A model generated the notes under the pieces. The model made no database searches and had not been told where the DNA came from. It saw nothing but the letters and a program-made list of their open reading frames with translations. 39,474 bases of DNA from Gymnopilus junonius. Taxonomy: Eukaryota > Basidiomycota > Agaricomycetes > Agaricales > Galerinaceae. The position numbers and the translations under genes are program-made. Each line of letters starts with the position of its first letter. The stretch's first letter is position 1. This document shows positions 1 to 10,276 of this stretch, piece after piece. The stretch spans positions 1 to 39,474 of the forward strand of contig JADNYJ010000303.1 of NCBI GenBank assembly GCA_015501075.1. Direction: 5' to 3'.

Positions 1-600
1 TAAGACCTTAACTAAGGGTTAGGATTCTCCTCGAGCCATTCTAAGATTTAACTTAATATGTTATTAAGGCTTAAACGTTTCTAACCCTTAGGCCTTAGGT
101 ACAACACTGACAATTTGAGCGTGGCAGTTGTCAAAGACAGATGCTTAGCCGGCAGTATAGTTATTGGGCCCCGGGGGAAGATTTCTTGGCCAAGCGTAGC
201 TATAGCAGGAGGGTTGGCCGTTGAGCAAAGCGAGGCTCGCGCGGGCCAAAAAAGCTTGCTTAGTCTAATAATTTGATATCGATATCCGATAACTTCTCTT
301 ATAAACTAAAGTTGTAGTACCTCCCCGGCATGGCACTGCGCATTATGGGAGAACGACTTGAAAGTAATTTCGATAAAATAGAAATGAAACAATATCAAGG
401 ATCCTGCATAGGGTATATACTAAAGAGTTACAAGACAGAATTAACGATTCCCTGACACTTCCTGCTTACTCGCCCAGTCCTACTGTACATACCCCAACAG
501 CCCTACCAACCCTATGTATAACACTACAAATCAGAAAAACAAAGCCACACAATCCAGTATCAACATTCGCATATTCAAGTATCAGTCACGTCGTCAACTG
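1..600. other. Non-genic left edge with an inverted repeat
   Basis: No convincing coding signal was found. The most visible structure is a perfect 11-bp inverted repeat, CTAAGGGTTAG at 12-22 and CTAACCCTTAG at 81-91, embedded in a stretch of related CCTTAA/TTAAGG words. The words resemble TTAGGG but are not tandem, so this is not a telomere. It may be one end of a foldback or inverted-repeat element cut off by the window edge. Confidence 0.4.
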
Positions 601-3600
601 GGATCCCAACCTCAAGCCCTGGCTTTACAACAGGAATAGGGTTATGGAGGACATCATCATGTTCAACCCAGTGATAAGAATCCTCACCACCGTCCAAAAT
701 GGTTTCATTCGCCGCACTGCTTTGACTGATTTGGCATCTTTACGCGGATGCTCTCCAAGGAAGTTCCGTATGCTTAGAAGATGTGCATACATATTCTTGG
801 CGTGATCATTGGTAATGCCTTTATACACTGTTGGGGAGCAACCATATGCGAAGACGCTGTATCTGGTATGCCCTTCGCTGGGGTGGTGTTTTTGGCCACC
901 TTTACGGGCGACCACTTGGAAGGTGTCCCAGTAATATCAGAACTTGCTTTAGGCGGGGGAGTTTGAGGGCGGCCTGTTTTTCCTTTTCTGTGCGACGACC
1001 TGGCTGAAATGTAGTGGGAGTCTTGGCTGTCTCAGGAAGTGGAGGTTGTACTCCTAGCTCCATAGCAAGCAAAGGTATGGCCGGTAAGGAGCGATGTTTG
1101 ACCCATGATCACAATTCTTTAAAATTTTCGGAAAGAAATTCAATTGGCTTCATAACAAGAGTTCAGTCGTAGAACCGGCTGTTACACGTCGCTTGAACTG
1201 AACAAACACGGCAGTTATGACATGCTCACACACTTTAGCATTGCCCTGCAAGAGGACAGGTATAATACAGTCAACAGAGTCTTGACCGTTGCGACACATG
1301 ATCGCCATATGACGGATAAAAGCTACCCAAGTAGCAGCGGAAGTTACGCCGGTGTTGTCTGCCATTTTTCCAAAGTGCGTGAAACAAATGATAGCGTCCT
1401 TGAATGCGTCTTTAAACTTGCCTCCTTTGTTAAGATCTGGGGTGCAGTCAAGAATATCCTGCGCATAGCCGTCGGTGAACAACATCTTGATAAAGGTTAT
1501 CAAGTGACAGCCAGAGCTGAAATTCGGAGGTTTTACTTTTGTGGTATCAGCAGTTGGTGGCTTCTTCTGCTCCTCCTCAACAGCCCGGTGGTAAGCATCA
1601 AGTAGAATTTGACGTCCAGTAAGCTCCCCAAGTTCTCCACGGTCAAGCAACCCAGTATCGAGGATATCAGTAAGCTTTTCGACTGCTACGAAAGGGTTCT
1701 TTCCTCTCCACGTCCAGAGCTGCTCAGCAGCGGCTTCAGCGATAAGGGGTTCGGAAGGGTATCCAGACCGCAAGTACTCGCGGTGAGAAGGGATAGAATA
1801 TGCCACTCGCATGTGACTCTCAACTAGACCAGCCTCTTGCATTTGCACTTTTTCACGACGCGGTTCAAAGTCTAGCGAGTACTGGACGTCCAGAACGGCC
1901 ATCAGTGCAGCTCTTGGCATATCGGCGATGTTAGCATCGATGTTATCGATGTTGTTATAACAGATAAGCTTCGCGCGCGCCAATTCCAAAGCCCTTTCTG
2001 TGAACTTGTCAACTTTCACCCCGGCTCCTCGTAAGAACGTCCAAAATCTATCGCAACACATTGTCAAAATGTTGAAAAAAGAAAATAGAACAGCCAAGCA
2101 ATACTCACAGCGGCCTCCCAAATTTCGCCATGAATTTAATTTCGCTGATGTCTTTGACCGTCAACTCGCCTGGCTTGACCTTGAAATCGGGATAACAGTC
2201 AAAGGGTGTTTCAGTAATCGGTGCATGTGTTACGGCAGCTCCCTCGCGAATTCGAGCGGATTTAGCAAATGCCGGTGGGGCAGCGAACTGGGCTAAGCTA
2301 GAATTTGTCGATAGAAATATAGCGAACATCGGAAGGCCCAAAAATTCGTTGAGACATGAGCATAGATAATCGTAGAGTGTTTTTCCGTCACCGGTTCGGG
2401 GCGTCTCTTTCGTGAGAGAGTGTGCTTCGTCAAAGTAAACTATAACTTTGATACCCTGACTCTTCGGGTCAATGCTCTCCAGATTCATAATGAGTTTTTC
2501 GAGCGCGGTTTTTGCAGATTTCGCCGCGGCAAACTCCATCAAGTAGCCATGGGTGTCATCGGGGTTCGAGGAGTTTCCAGATTGCGATCGACGTTCCGCG
2601 AGTAGTTTATCATGCTGCTTTTGAATGTCGGGTAGTATCTGCCGGAACAATGATGACTATGATATTCTTTGCCCTCTTCATATACACGCACCTCCGTAGT
2701 CTTCGTTGCATCGACAATCGCCGCTCTATATAAATTTGTCCGGATGTTTTGCAGCCGATTTGCCCACAACTTGGCTAATTCCTCAGCAGATTTGCTTCTA
2801 ATTGATACTCTTGCAGCATCCAGCTCGCCGTTGACTTTCGTAAACAAACTAGCGAAAAACTTGAGGTACTTGGCTTTCAGGACGTGGGATCCATTTGATA
2901 CAGCAGCTCCGACGAGGTAGGCGCGGACATCCTCGTCGGGAGGTGGGAAGGCCAAGCCTGACTCATACTTCAGAAGTGCACTTCAAAAAATTATTAAAGA
3001 AAAGCAAGAACCTTTATCCTCAATCGACTCTCGTAAATTAAACGGGATGGTGAAGACGATTTTTGCTTGCTCATGGACCATACGAGATTTTCCGGTACCG
3101 GAGCTCTGAACAATGGCGATTTGATTGGAATAAGGCTGGCCCCCGCCTTGGATTGCATTGATATTGTCGAGTAACAGTTTATGATTCTCTCCCACGTAAT
3201 TATCATGCCAAGCGGATTCTACGACTTCAGAAAATAGGTTAGATAAGCAAACAAAAAGTGGAAAATAGATACCTTCATCTACGGAATTGAGTCCATAGAA
3301 TAAGCCGTCATGAATAACTACAACAAGTGTATTAAATACGCACTGGTTGGTTTTAGGTCCTCGGATGGTCTTTGACTCCTCTTTGCTAGCAGTAAACTTC
3401 GATCACCAATCCCAATGAAAAGAGTGCGAAGAGCCACTTACGAACTTCTGGCTCATCAGGCTTCTTAAGGATTGCTTCGACGATGATCAACAACACAAAA
3501 AAAGGTTGTATAACACAGAAAGCGCACCTAACTGTCGCACTTGTTTGAATGAGGATTCTTTCCATGCCTTGCGTAACAGATTTTCGATGGACGGTTCTTC

Positions 3601-3867
3601 TGCCAATAGCTTTGCAGCATCATCTTGGCCAAGAGTCTTGAGTCTCTTGTCTCCGGCGGTGATATTAAAAAGGAGTGAATCCAAATCGGGTTCCGAATTC
3701 ATCTGCTTGGCATGCTTAAAAGTCTTCATGATCTGTTTATCGAGGGAATTGTGCTGTTCGTCGGTGAGTGTATCATGTGTCACTTGAGGCAGTAGATTGG
3801 ACTGATGGGGTGGATCCCCCACAGACATATGAGAGAAATTTTTAGATAAGAAATCAGTTGAGCTCAT
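600..3867 (-). CDS. Crinkler-associated-type P-loop NTPase, 3' part broken
   Basis: This is a multi-exon gene for a large P-loop NTPase of a type expanded in Agaricomycetes and often found with crinkler-like effectors. Exons read by eye are about 3867-3528, 3474-3442, 3385-3273, 3224-3012, 2957-2692, 2656-2109 and 2047-1150, each joined by GT-AG sites. The Walker A motif reads SGTGKSRMVHE (about 3090-3060), followed by VFTIPFNLR. A Walker B-like VIVYFDEAHS lies near 2430. The frame ends at TGA 1150-1152, but a typical C-terminal block of the family (FAYGCSP, then AVRRMKPFW) continues in other frames down to about 690. The 3' end is therefore frameshifted or the gene is a recent pseudogene. 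Substrate and cellular role are unknown. CpG and codon use look normal, unlike the block to its right. Confidence 0.7.
2657..2691 (-). other. Candidate 35-bp intron in the NTPase gene
   Basis: The reading frames on either side agree only if 35 bp are removed. On the minus strand the segment starts GTGCGT and ends ATAG, and the join is in phase 0 (Thr-Thr-Glu to Ser-Ser-Leu-Phe-Arg). The other introns I can place in this gene are about 50-60 bp. A frameshift is the alternative reading. Confidence 0.45.
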
Positions 3868-4183
3868 GGTGGCACTGAATGAAGGTTCACCGTCGTCACA
3901 TGCAATGAGACGCGTTCAATTTCAGACTCCGATATCATCACATATGTAAATTCAACATCTAAAATTAGCCAACGCATTGACAATTTGACATTCTATTCTG
4001 TCCTTCACAAATATCTAGATCTCATGCCATTATGAAGGCCTGAAGCAGTGAGGCACTTCTTTGCGCGCATTTTGAGCATGTTATCATCTTATCGCCTCGT
4101 TTATACCATCCTCTCTTAATCTATACCTGGGTGACAGTCGAAATGTTCCCCGCTGTCATCTTTACTCTGGGTGAGAACTTGGC
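3868..4183. other. Intergenic gap between divergent NTPase and HET genes
   Basis: This 316-bp gap separates the start of the minus-strand NTPase gene from the start of the plus-strand HET gene. No ORF, repeat or clear promoter element was recognised. It probably holds both promoters, by position only. Confidence 0.4.
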
Positions 4184-4638
4184 ATGGGTCAAATCCTGAG
4201 CAAAATCATTGGATATATCAGGTCTCTGACCTCTAGAAGTACCAACTATCACAACTCAATGGCAAACAACGACGTCAAGATTCCCCCATTACTCCCAATC
4301 CCACCCAATTTATGCAAGCCTGGCGATAGCCTTTGCGACACCTACAAAGCACTCAACCTTTCTCCAAGATGATTTATTGTCCTCCCAGAAGATCCTGATG
4401 CTACAGGCAGAGGGAAGCCAGATGATCCTGACATCCAGCTTGGACTCATTGAAGACATCCAAAAGAAACCCCACTGCCCATTTTGTCATTTAGTCCTTAC
4501 ATCCTTAGGTTCAGGCCTCCCTTCAGCAGAGAATGAGCAACCTGTATCTGTAGTCATGAGCTGGAACACAGACAGCCCTATATTGATCTCACAAAGCCAT
4601 GGGTCAAAACCCCTCAGATTTGCATCCTCAGACCTTAT
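4184..4638 (+). pseudogene. HET-domain gene, 5' segment (N-terminal region)
   Basis: This is the first of three separated pieces of one heterokaryon-incompatibility (HET) gene; such proteins trigger cell death after fusion of unlike fungal individuals. It opens at ATG 4184 (MGQILSKIIGY) and runs to an in-frame TGA at 4370-4372. The same frame then continues with family-like text, including CPFCHLVLTSLG (about 4470-4505), which resembles the N-terminal extension of many Agaricomycete HET proteins. A one-base frame change is needed near 4580-4590 to reach the text that runs up to the insertion. The segment ends at the GACCTTAT target site (4631-4638), where a non-autonomous hAT element was inserted. 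Confidence 0.75.
4631..4638. repeat. Left target-site duplication of the 563-bp hAT MITE
   Basis: GACCTTAT at 4631-4638 is repeated exactly at 5202-5209. An 8-bp duplication is the standard mark of hAT-superfamily insertion. Confidence 0.9.
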
Positions 4639-5201
4639 TAGGGTTGCCGAAGTTCAGTTCAGTTCAGTTCTTTGGCCAATTTTCTGAACTGGGAACTGAA
4701 CTTCCCAGTTCAGTTCAGTTCTCAGTTCGAACTGTTCTGAACTGGCATTGGCCAAAACATAAAATTTCCTTTCATCTGAGGCTTTGAAATAGTAGATAGA
4801 ATACAGATATGTCTATCTTCTATCATTAGACATTGCTATATGTACAAAACAGTATATTATTTGCTGATTTTTCAAGCATTGGGTAGTGTCATGTAACTCA
4901 TGTCCTCACACAATATATAAAATCATTTTAAGAAATTATTTTATGTCATCTAGTGCTTGGGATTAGTGCTAAGGAGTTCTCTATACATTATGGGAATCTA
5001 ATGGTAATTTTTTGATGCCAAAATAATCACTTTTGAAGGTCAAAATTTGATAATTTTAACCACACCCAACAAACAGTTCAGTTCAGTTTGAACTGACTGG
5101 CCATAGGCTGAACTGAGAACCAGAACTGCATCCAAACTGCAGTTCAGTTCAGCCAGTTCAGGTTCAAACTGTCTGTTCTGAACTGAACTTCAGCAACCCT
5201 A
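4639..5201. mobile_element. Non-autonomous hAT element (563-bp MITE)
   Basis: The element starts TAGGGTTGCCGAAGTTCAG and its other end, read inward on the minus strand, is TAGGGTTGCTGAAGTTCAG, giving near-perfect terminal inverted repeats. It is bounded by the 8-bp duplication GACCTTAT. Next to both ends lie arrays of GTTCAG/CTGAAC words, the kind of subterminal repeats that hAT transposases bind. The middle is AT-rich and holds no credible ORF. The termini match those of the 4,490-bp element at 5787-10276, so that element's transposase probably mobilised this one. It lies inside the HET coding sequence. Confidence 0.93.
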
Positions 5202-5786
5202 GACCTTATGTGCAAAAAGGTGAAGCTCACTATCTTGACACACAGGACCTCAACCTCTTTCCAGAAATCACATTACTTGTGAATGACACTCCTGATTGCT
5301 TGAAACAGACCTTCTTTACCAGATTTATCAAGGACCAAATCAACTTTGGAATGGTCAGGGACTAGCTTATGGCTTGCAAGAACTGGCATGGGTCAGTCTG
5401 TGATAAATCCAAGATGCTCAGTGACATGGTCGAAGAACCAAGCATTGAAATTCCACACTTCTGTCTCATGGATGTCACCAATAAATGTGTCATTCTAGCT
5501 CCACCTGACCCTAAATACATTGCCCTTAGCTATACCTGGGGTAATATAGATGTTGAAACAACTCTCAGACTCCTGAAAGAAAATGCAGCTCAGCTAGCAG
5601 AATCAGGAGCACTCTTAAACCCAAAATACTGCGACAGGATTCCTCTGACCATTCTCGACATAATGCAAGTGGTCCAGGAATTAAACTTCTGCTATCTATG
5701 GGTGGATATGCTGTGCATCAAGCAAGATGACATAAGCATTCAAGGCAGCAAGAGCGGTGCGATCGAGAAGATGGACTTGGTATATG
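5202..5786 (+). pseudogene. HET-domain gene, middle segment (HET motifs 1 and 2)
   Basis: This piece resumes the HET gene after the MITE. It first reads RPYVQKGEAHYLDTQDLNLF and passes an in-frame TAG at about 5363-5365, in a context where a Trp would be expected. The HET core follows: motif 1 is YIALSYTWGN (about 5516-5545) and motif 2 is LWVDMLCIKQDD (about 5695-5730). These match the first two conserved blocks of the HET domain. The segment stops at GGTATATG (5779-5786), where the 4.5-kb hAT element inserted within the codons for Asp-Leu-Val-Tyr. The ORF that reads through to 5878 contains transposon sequence and is not the true protein. Confidence 0.85.
5779..5786. repeat. Left target-site duplication of the 4.5-kb hAT element
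   Basis: GGTATATG at 5779-5786 recurs exactly at 10277-10284, immediately outside the two TAGGG termini. Confidence 0.93.
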
Positions 5787-6004
5787 TAGGGTTGCCGAAG
5801 TTCGGTTCAGTCCGGTTCTCTAGCAATTTTCAAGAACTGAGAACTGAACCTTTTAAAATTTGCCAGAACCGAACTTGAACAGGACTGAACCCTAAAGAAC
5901 TGGTTCTTTAAGGTTCAGTCCAGTTCAGTTCAGGTTTGAACCTGCTGAACTGGCAAATAAATTTTAAAAAAGCCAATTTACATTAAGGATTAGCTATACT
6001 GTAT

Positions 6005-9000
6005 CTAGATATCAACTTCGAGATGCTTGCAGGGTTTATGGGCCTCTGCCTCAATAGAACCATCAATAAAATTAGACTTGTACCCATATTTCAGAAGTTG
6101 AACCTTGCTAAAAAGCTTTGGCTCTATTCTGTTATGCCAGAGAGTGTCAGTGAGTGCCCCACTTGAGAAGGATCTCTCTGAAGCCACAGATGACCCTTGA
6201 ATAGCCAGATAGTCATGTGCAATTGCTGATAGAGTAGGATATTGCTGCGAATGAAACTAAGACAAAGTCAGCATGAATATTTTTTTAAGAAAAAATAAGA
6301 TTACTCACTCCCCACCATTTAATAGGGTCTCCAGTATCTTCACAAGGACTTGAGGTATAGTCATTGAGTTCTTGTTTTGGGTCAGCAAAGAGGTCATCCT
6401 TCAATGATGAACTCTTAAGTGAAGATAAAATCCAGCTGGCACCATAGCCTTTGAAAGGAGTAGGTGTAGCTGCCAAAAGTTTTAATCAACTTCAGACTTC
6501 AGATGTTTGATTGAACCTTACCATTGGGTTTACTGGCCATTGATCTGGCAGTAGTCTTTGCCCTTGTCAGATGACAGTAGTAAGAATCAAACTGAGGAAA
6601 AGAAAGGTTAGTAATAGCATATACCTCAACATTATGGATCATACTGCTTGCTCCAGAGACGAGAAGCCTTGATTAAAGTAGACCTTGTCCCAATTACTTT
6701 TGCAATAGTCAAGCTTAATTGAGGGATGTAATGCTAACAGCGAGAATCAGAAAATGTGCTAAGGAAATTGGCAAAGAACATACCAAGGCAAATAAAATAG
6801 GTGTCACTGTCATCAAGGGACATGTACCATTTGCGCAGCTTCTCAAGACCTTTCTCAAGTGCACTGTGGACAGGATCAAACCTTGCATTGGCCAACATGA
6901 TCTCCCAATGGCTTTGAAGCAACTCAAGAATTGGGATTGTCTTCCACAATGTGGGTTCAGTCTCTGATGAGAATGATGCCTGAGCAAACCATGGCTCCTA
7001 ATATGAAATTAGAAATGTTCCAATGCTACAGAGATGATCATGCACCTCAAGGACTTCTTTAATCAAGGCCAATAAGGCCCACTCATCCTCCTTGAGCTTG
7101 TAATCCATGTACTTCTTGTTCTTCAGCTTGGGAAGCTTTTCATCAGCAAACACACAAAACTTCTTAATGGCCTGAGGTAAGTTGCATAAGTACTAAGCAG
7201 AAGCAACAATGAGAAAGCAATCTGATCAACATATGGGTTTACATGATATAAATCTTTCAACAAGGTCATACATAGAGCCCTACCATGTCTGAATCCATTT
7301 AATGAGCTTGAGGACTGCCACATCTTCAGATTTGCAGCAAGATGCAAAGTATACCTTTGCTTGTGGAGAAGCCCAGATCTAACAATTATCAGGATCAAAG
7401 ATAGGCAAGGTGGATAATGGGATAAGGAATACCTGATTGACAAGGGCTAGTGCCTTGCCAAGGACATCACTGGCAGTGAAATCAATGATATTGTCAACCT
7501 CCTGTTCATCTGGAATCTCATCCAGCTTTGCCCAGTCCAACACCCAATCATCATCATCATCATCATTATCTTCTTTGTCATCATCATTATCTTCTTCATC
7601 TTCACCTTGGTCCTCAACAGAAGCCGTGCCATTCTTGGTCATAACCTTATTCTTGGCCTTGGGTGTGCGAGGTTTCACTGCTTCGATAAAGGCTTTTGTG
7701 GTGAGGTACACAGTATGCTCCATGCATCTAAAAGCTGTCAGATCAATGACAAGGCTGGAATAGAGGTCCTTACCTAATGTGCCAGTCCTGTGCATACCAG
7801 TTTTTTCATGAACTAGACATGACACATTGAACAACATGTAACACTTTGTCATTGGCCATAGCATTGTCAGCCATAGCCCAGCCCAGCTAAGGAGGAACAT
7901 AAGTATCCAGTCAGATGGCTGCCTGAAACCCTTATCTTATCCCTAATCTCATACTGATCAAGAACTTCAACAATCTTCACAGCAATATTGGCACTGCTAT
8001 GACTCCCTTTCAGCTCCTCAAACCCAAGAAGCTTACTTTTCAACTCCCATTCTAATGATTTCTTTGGTGGCGCATCAATATAATGAGCTGTGATACCCAG
8101 GAAGGGGTCATATGATTTGGTGATTGAGATTTTGCTAGGGATGTTCTAAAGAAAGGTGAGATTCCAAGACATCAGAATGAGAGCACAAATGAAATGGCAC
8201 CTTAAATTCCTCCTTCATCCATTGAATCACCACATTTGCCTTCTCAACAACCTCCTCTGTAAGCTTTGTCTGATGAGGAATATCTTCTTCTTTGGTACCT
8301 GGATGCTGATACTTCAGAAGCTTATGAAAGGGATTTGTATCAACAACACAGAAAGACTTAGAATAACTTAGATCAGACAAGGACAATGAGATATATAATG
8401 TACTCACCTGGTCATCGGAAATGATGAAGTCCAGGATATGTTCCAGAAGGCCTTGCCAGCTCCACTTGAGACTTGGCATAGCCTCAACAAAGCCATCAAG
8501 GCTGGTCTGCATGGATCCATCAGAGGGCTTCTTGGGTTTGGGTAGACAGCGTGAATGTGGCTCAATCACATTTTTTTTGCATGCCATGAGGTACATCTTG
8601 CTGTGAGTCGACCATGCACTGCCAGAATAAAATATGAATGAAAGAATGCAGTAGCAATAGCAATGTGGGGCTCACCATCTGATATGGGTATGTAAAGTAC
8701 TGATGTTGCCCTTTAGAAAAGTGTTCTGCTCAGGTATACCATCTGCACTAAAGCAACATTTAGAAAATAAGGCACGAGAAAGAAATTAAGGACTTACATG
8801 CAGGCCTTACAGAAGTGACCTTTATCCTTCTCATTGGTTGCCTTGTTCCTCACCTTGCTGATGATGAACATTGCATGTATATCCATTGTATGTGGATCTT
8901 GACCTCGGTGGAAGTGTTTACGACCTGGCTACAAGGTAATGTCAGTAAAATTTCAAGTCCAGATGTGATAAGACTCACCATCTGTTCATGCTGGATCTCC

Positions 9001-9909
9001 TCTTGCATCCTCCTCATCATCCTTCTCATCGCTATCTTCCTCATCCTCAATCTCACCTTCATTGCCTTTATTGCCTTCATTGCCCTCATTGCCCATGCCA
9101 TCATCTTTGAAATTGTTATTGTTATTGTCACTGTCCAGGATCACATGCATTGCAGTATTGGAGGAGGGTGGGTGAGGGCCATTCATTTGGGTGCAAGCAT
9201 GTGGTTTCAAGGTGGGAACTGTCTTCGGTGGCTTTTCTGGAGAAGGCAGGGTGGAGTTAGCACAGCATCAGGCAGTGGGAGCTTTGCATTGGGAAGTGGA
9301 TTTGTTGCCTGTAAGTATATCAGTCGATAGTAGAGAATAGAGATGGTGGGTAATGCACCTTTGGACCTGGCTCCACCGCCCTTGGAAGGCTCTTTGACAA
9401 ACGTTAGCAGCGAGTGTGCTGAAAGTCATCGACAATGTACCTGGGGCTGTCAAACCTCATGTTGAGGTTCACTGCATCAGCTGACAACCTAGATAAGATA
9501 ACTTAAATGAGTGCTCACCTAATCCCGAGGACCCGACTTAATAGACATGTCAGTAGATATGTAGAGTAGCTGAAATAGATGTACCTGCAAAATGCTGCTC
9601 AAAAAATTTTTGACTTTTGGGTGACATGGCCCCAGCAGCTGCTTTGGCCTTATCAGTAAGCTTCTTGATGCGCTTTCCTCCCACTTGCCAAGCTGGCTTC
9701 TTATGCTTCAAACCTGGGAGTATGGAGATTGGAAGGTTGTCATTGCCATCATCTGTGTTGTGAGCCAAGCTGTCAGCTTGCTTATGCTTCTTACTGTCCT
9801 CGAGGCTGATAGTGCAGTGTTTGTCACTTGGCGAATGAAGCCACATAATCCGGCTAGCATCCTTGAGTGTTCCGTCATCATTCAGAGCAGGCATGTCTGG
9901 GTCAGGCAT
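6005..9909 (-). pseudogene. hAT-family transposase with BED-type zinc finger
   Basis: This is a spliced gene for a hAT transposase (RNase H-like DDE enzyme, cut-and-paste). It starts at ATG 9909 (MPDPDMPALND). Exon 1 (9909-9585) is Lys-rich and ends FFEQHFA. An acidic GNEG-repeat region lies near 9110-8990. A BED-like finger (CKAC, then HTHIR and HSKMY) spans about 8810-8580. Family text follows: DIPHQTKLTEEVVEKA (about 8290-8240) and RCMEHTVYLTTKAFIEAV (about 7730-7680). Next come an Asp/Glu-rich insert, DYKLKEDEWALLALIKEVLE (about 7110-7050) and ETEPTLWKTIPILELL. The dimerisation region reads YPTLSAIAHDYLAIQGSSVASERSF (about 6241-6165). Last exons include 6469-6309 and 6256-6005, ending in TAG. 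An in-frame TAG near 7293, where the family has Trp before Gly-Ser-Met-Tyr-Asp, breaks the frame. Confidence 0.85.
7480..7640 (-). repeat. Asp/Glu-rich low-complexity insert inside the hAT transposase
   Basis: A CATCAT/CTTCAT-rich microsatellite on the plus strand encodes an acidic run (repeated Asp and Glu) on the minus strand. It sits between the RCMEHTVYL block and the SPQAKVYF block of the transposase, where many hAT transposases carry a variable linker. It is probably a tolerated expansion and not a functional domain. Confidence 0.7.
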
Positions 9910-10276
9910 AGGGAAAAAAGAGGCAGAAGGGGATGTGTGTGCATATGTATTTCACATTGATTTTTTTGTGTGGCTGAGTAGTAGTATTCGATTTCAAGCT
10001 CCAACTTAATATCGGACTGCAATAGTGAGTCCCTTAGACAGTCAAATATTCACATTCTCACATGGATCACCCTTCCTTCCCTATGCAAAAGTACAAGATA
10101 AAAGTTCAGTTCGAACTGGTCCGAACCCAGTTCTCTACCTTTCCCAATGTCAAGAACTGTGAACCGGAACTGGTACTACAGGTTCTGGACTGAACCTGAA
10201 CAGAACAGAACTTTTGGTTTGGTTCTGCTGGTTCGGGTTCTTTGCAATGGTTCAGAACCAAACTTCAGCATCCCTA

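Larger units (their letters stand above)
5787..10276 (-). mobile_element. Full-length hAT transposon (4,490 bp)
   Basis: The ends are TAGGGTTGCCGAAGTTCGG on the left and, read inward from the right, TAGGGATGCTGAAGTTTGG. An exact 8-bp duplication, GGTATATG, flanks them. Subterminal GGTTCAG/CTGAACC-type words are dense at 5800-5960 and 10105-10265. Between them, on the minus strand, lies a spliced hAT transposase gene (about 9909-6005). The element interrupts the HET gene between its second and third conserved blocks. It is structurally complete, but its transposase has at least one nonsense codon, so this copy is probably no longer active. Confidence 0.93.

Noticed and set aside
1..100. Telomere repeat at the window start
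   Set aside because: TTAGGG-like words are few, inverted and not tandem.
5369..5878. A 169-codon ORF as an independent HET protein
   Set aside because: Its last 30 or so codons are hAT terminal sequence, and it starts after an in-frame stop. It is the middle piece of a longer, broken HET gene.
8815..9330. A plus-strand ORF with membrane-like Ile/Ala-rich text
   Set aside because: It is the complement of the acidic GNEG repeat in the hAT transposase; the hydrophobic look comes from that repeat.
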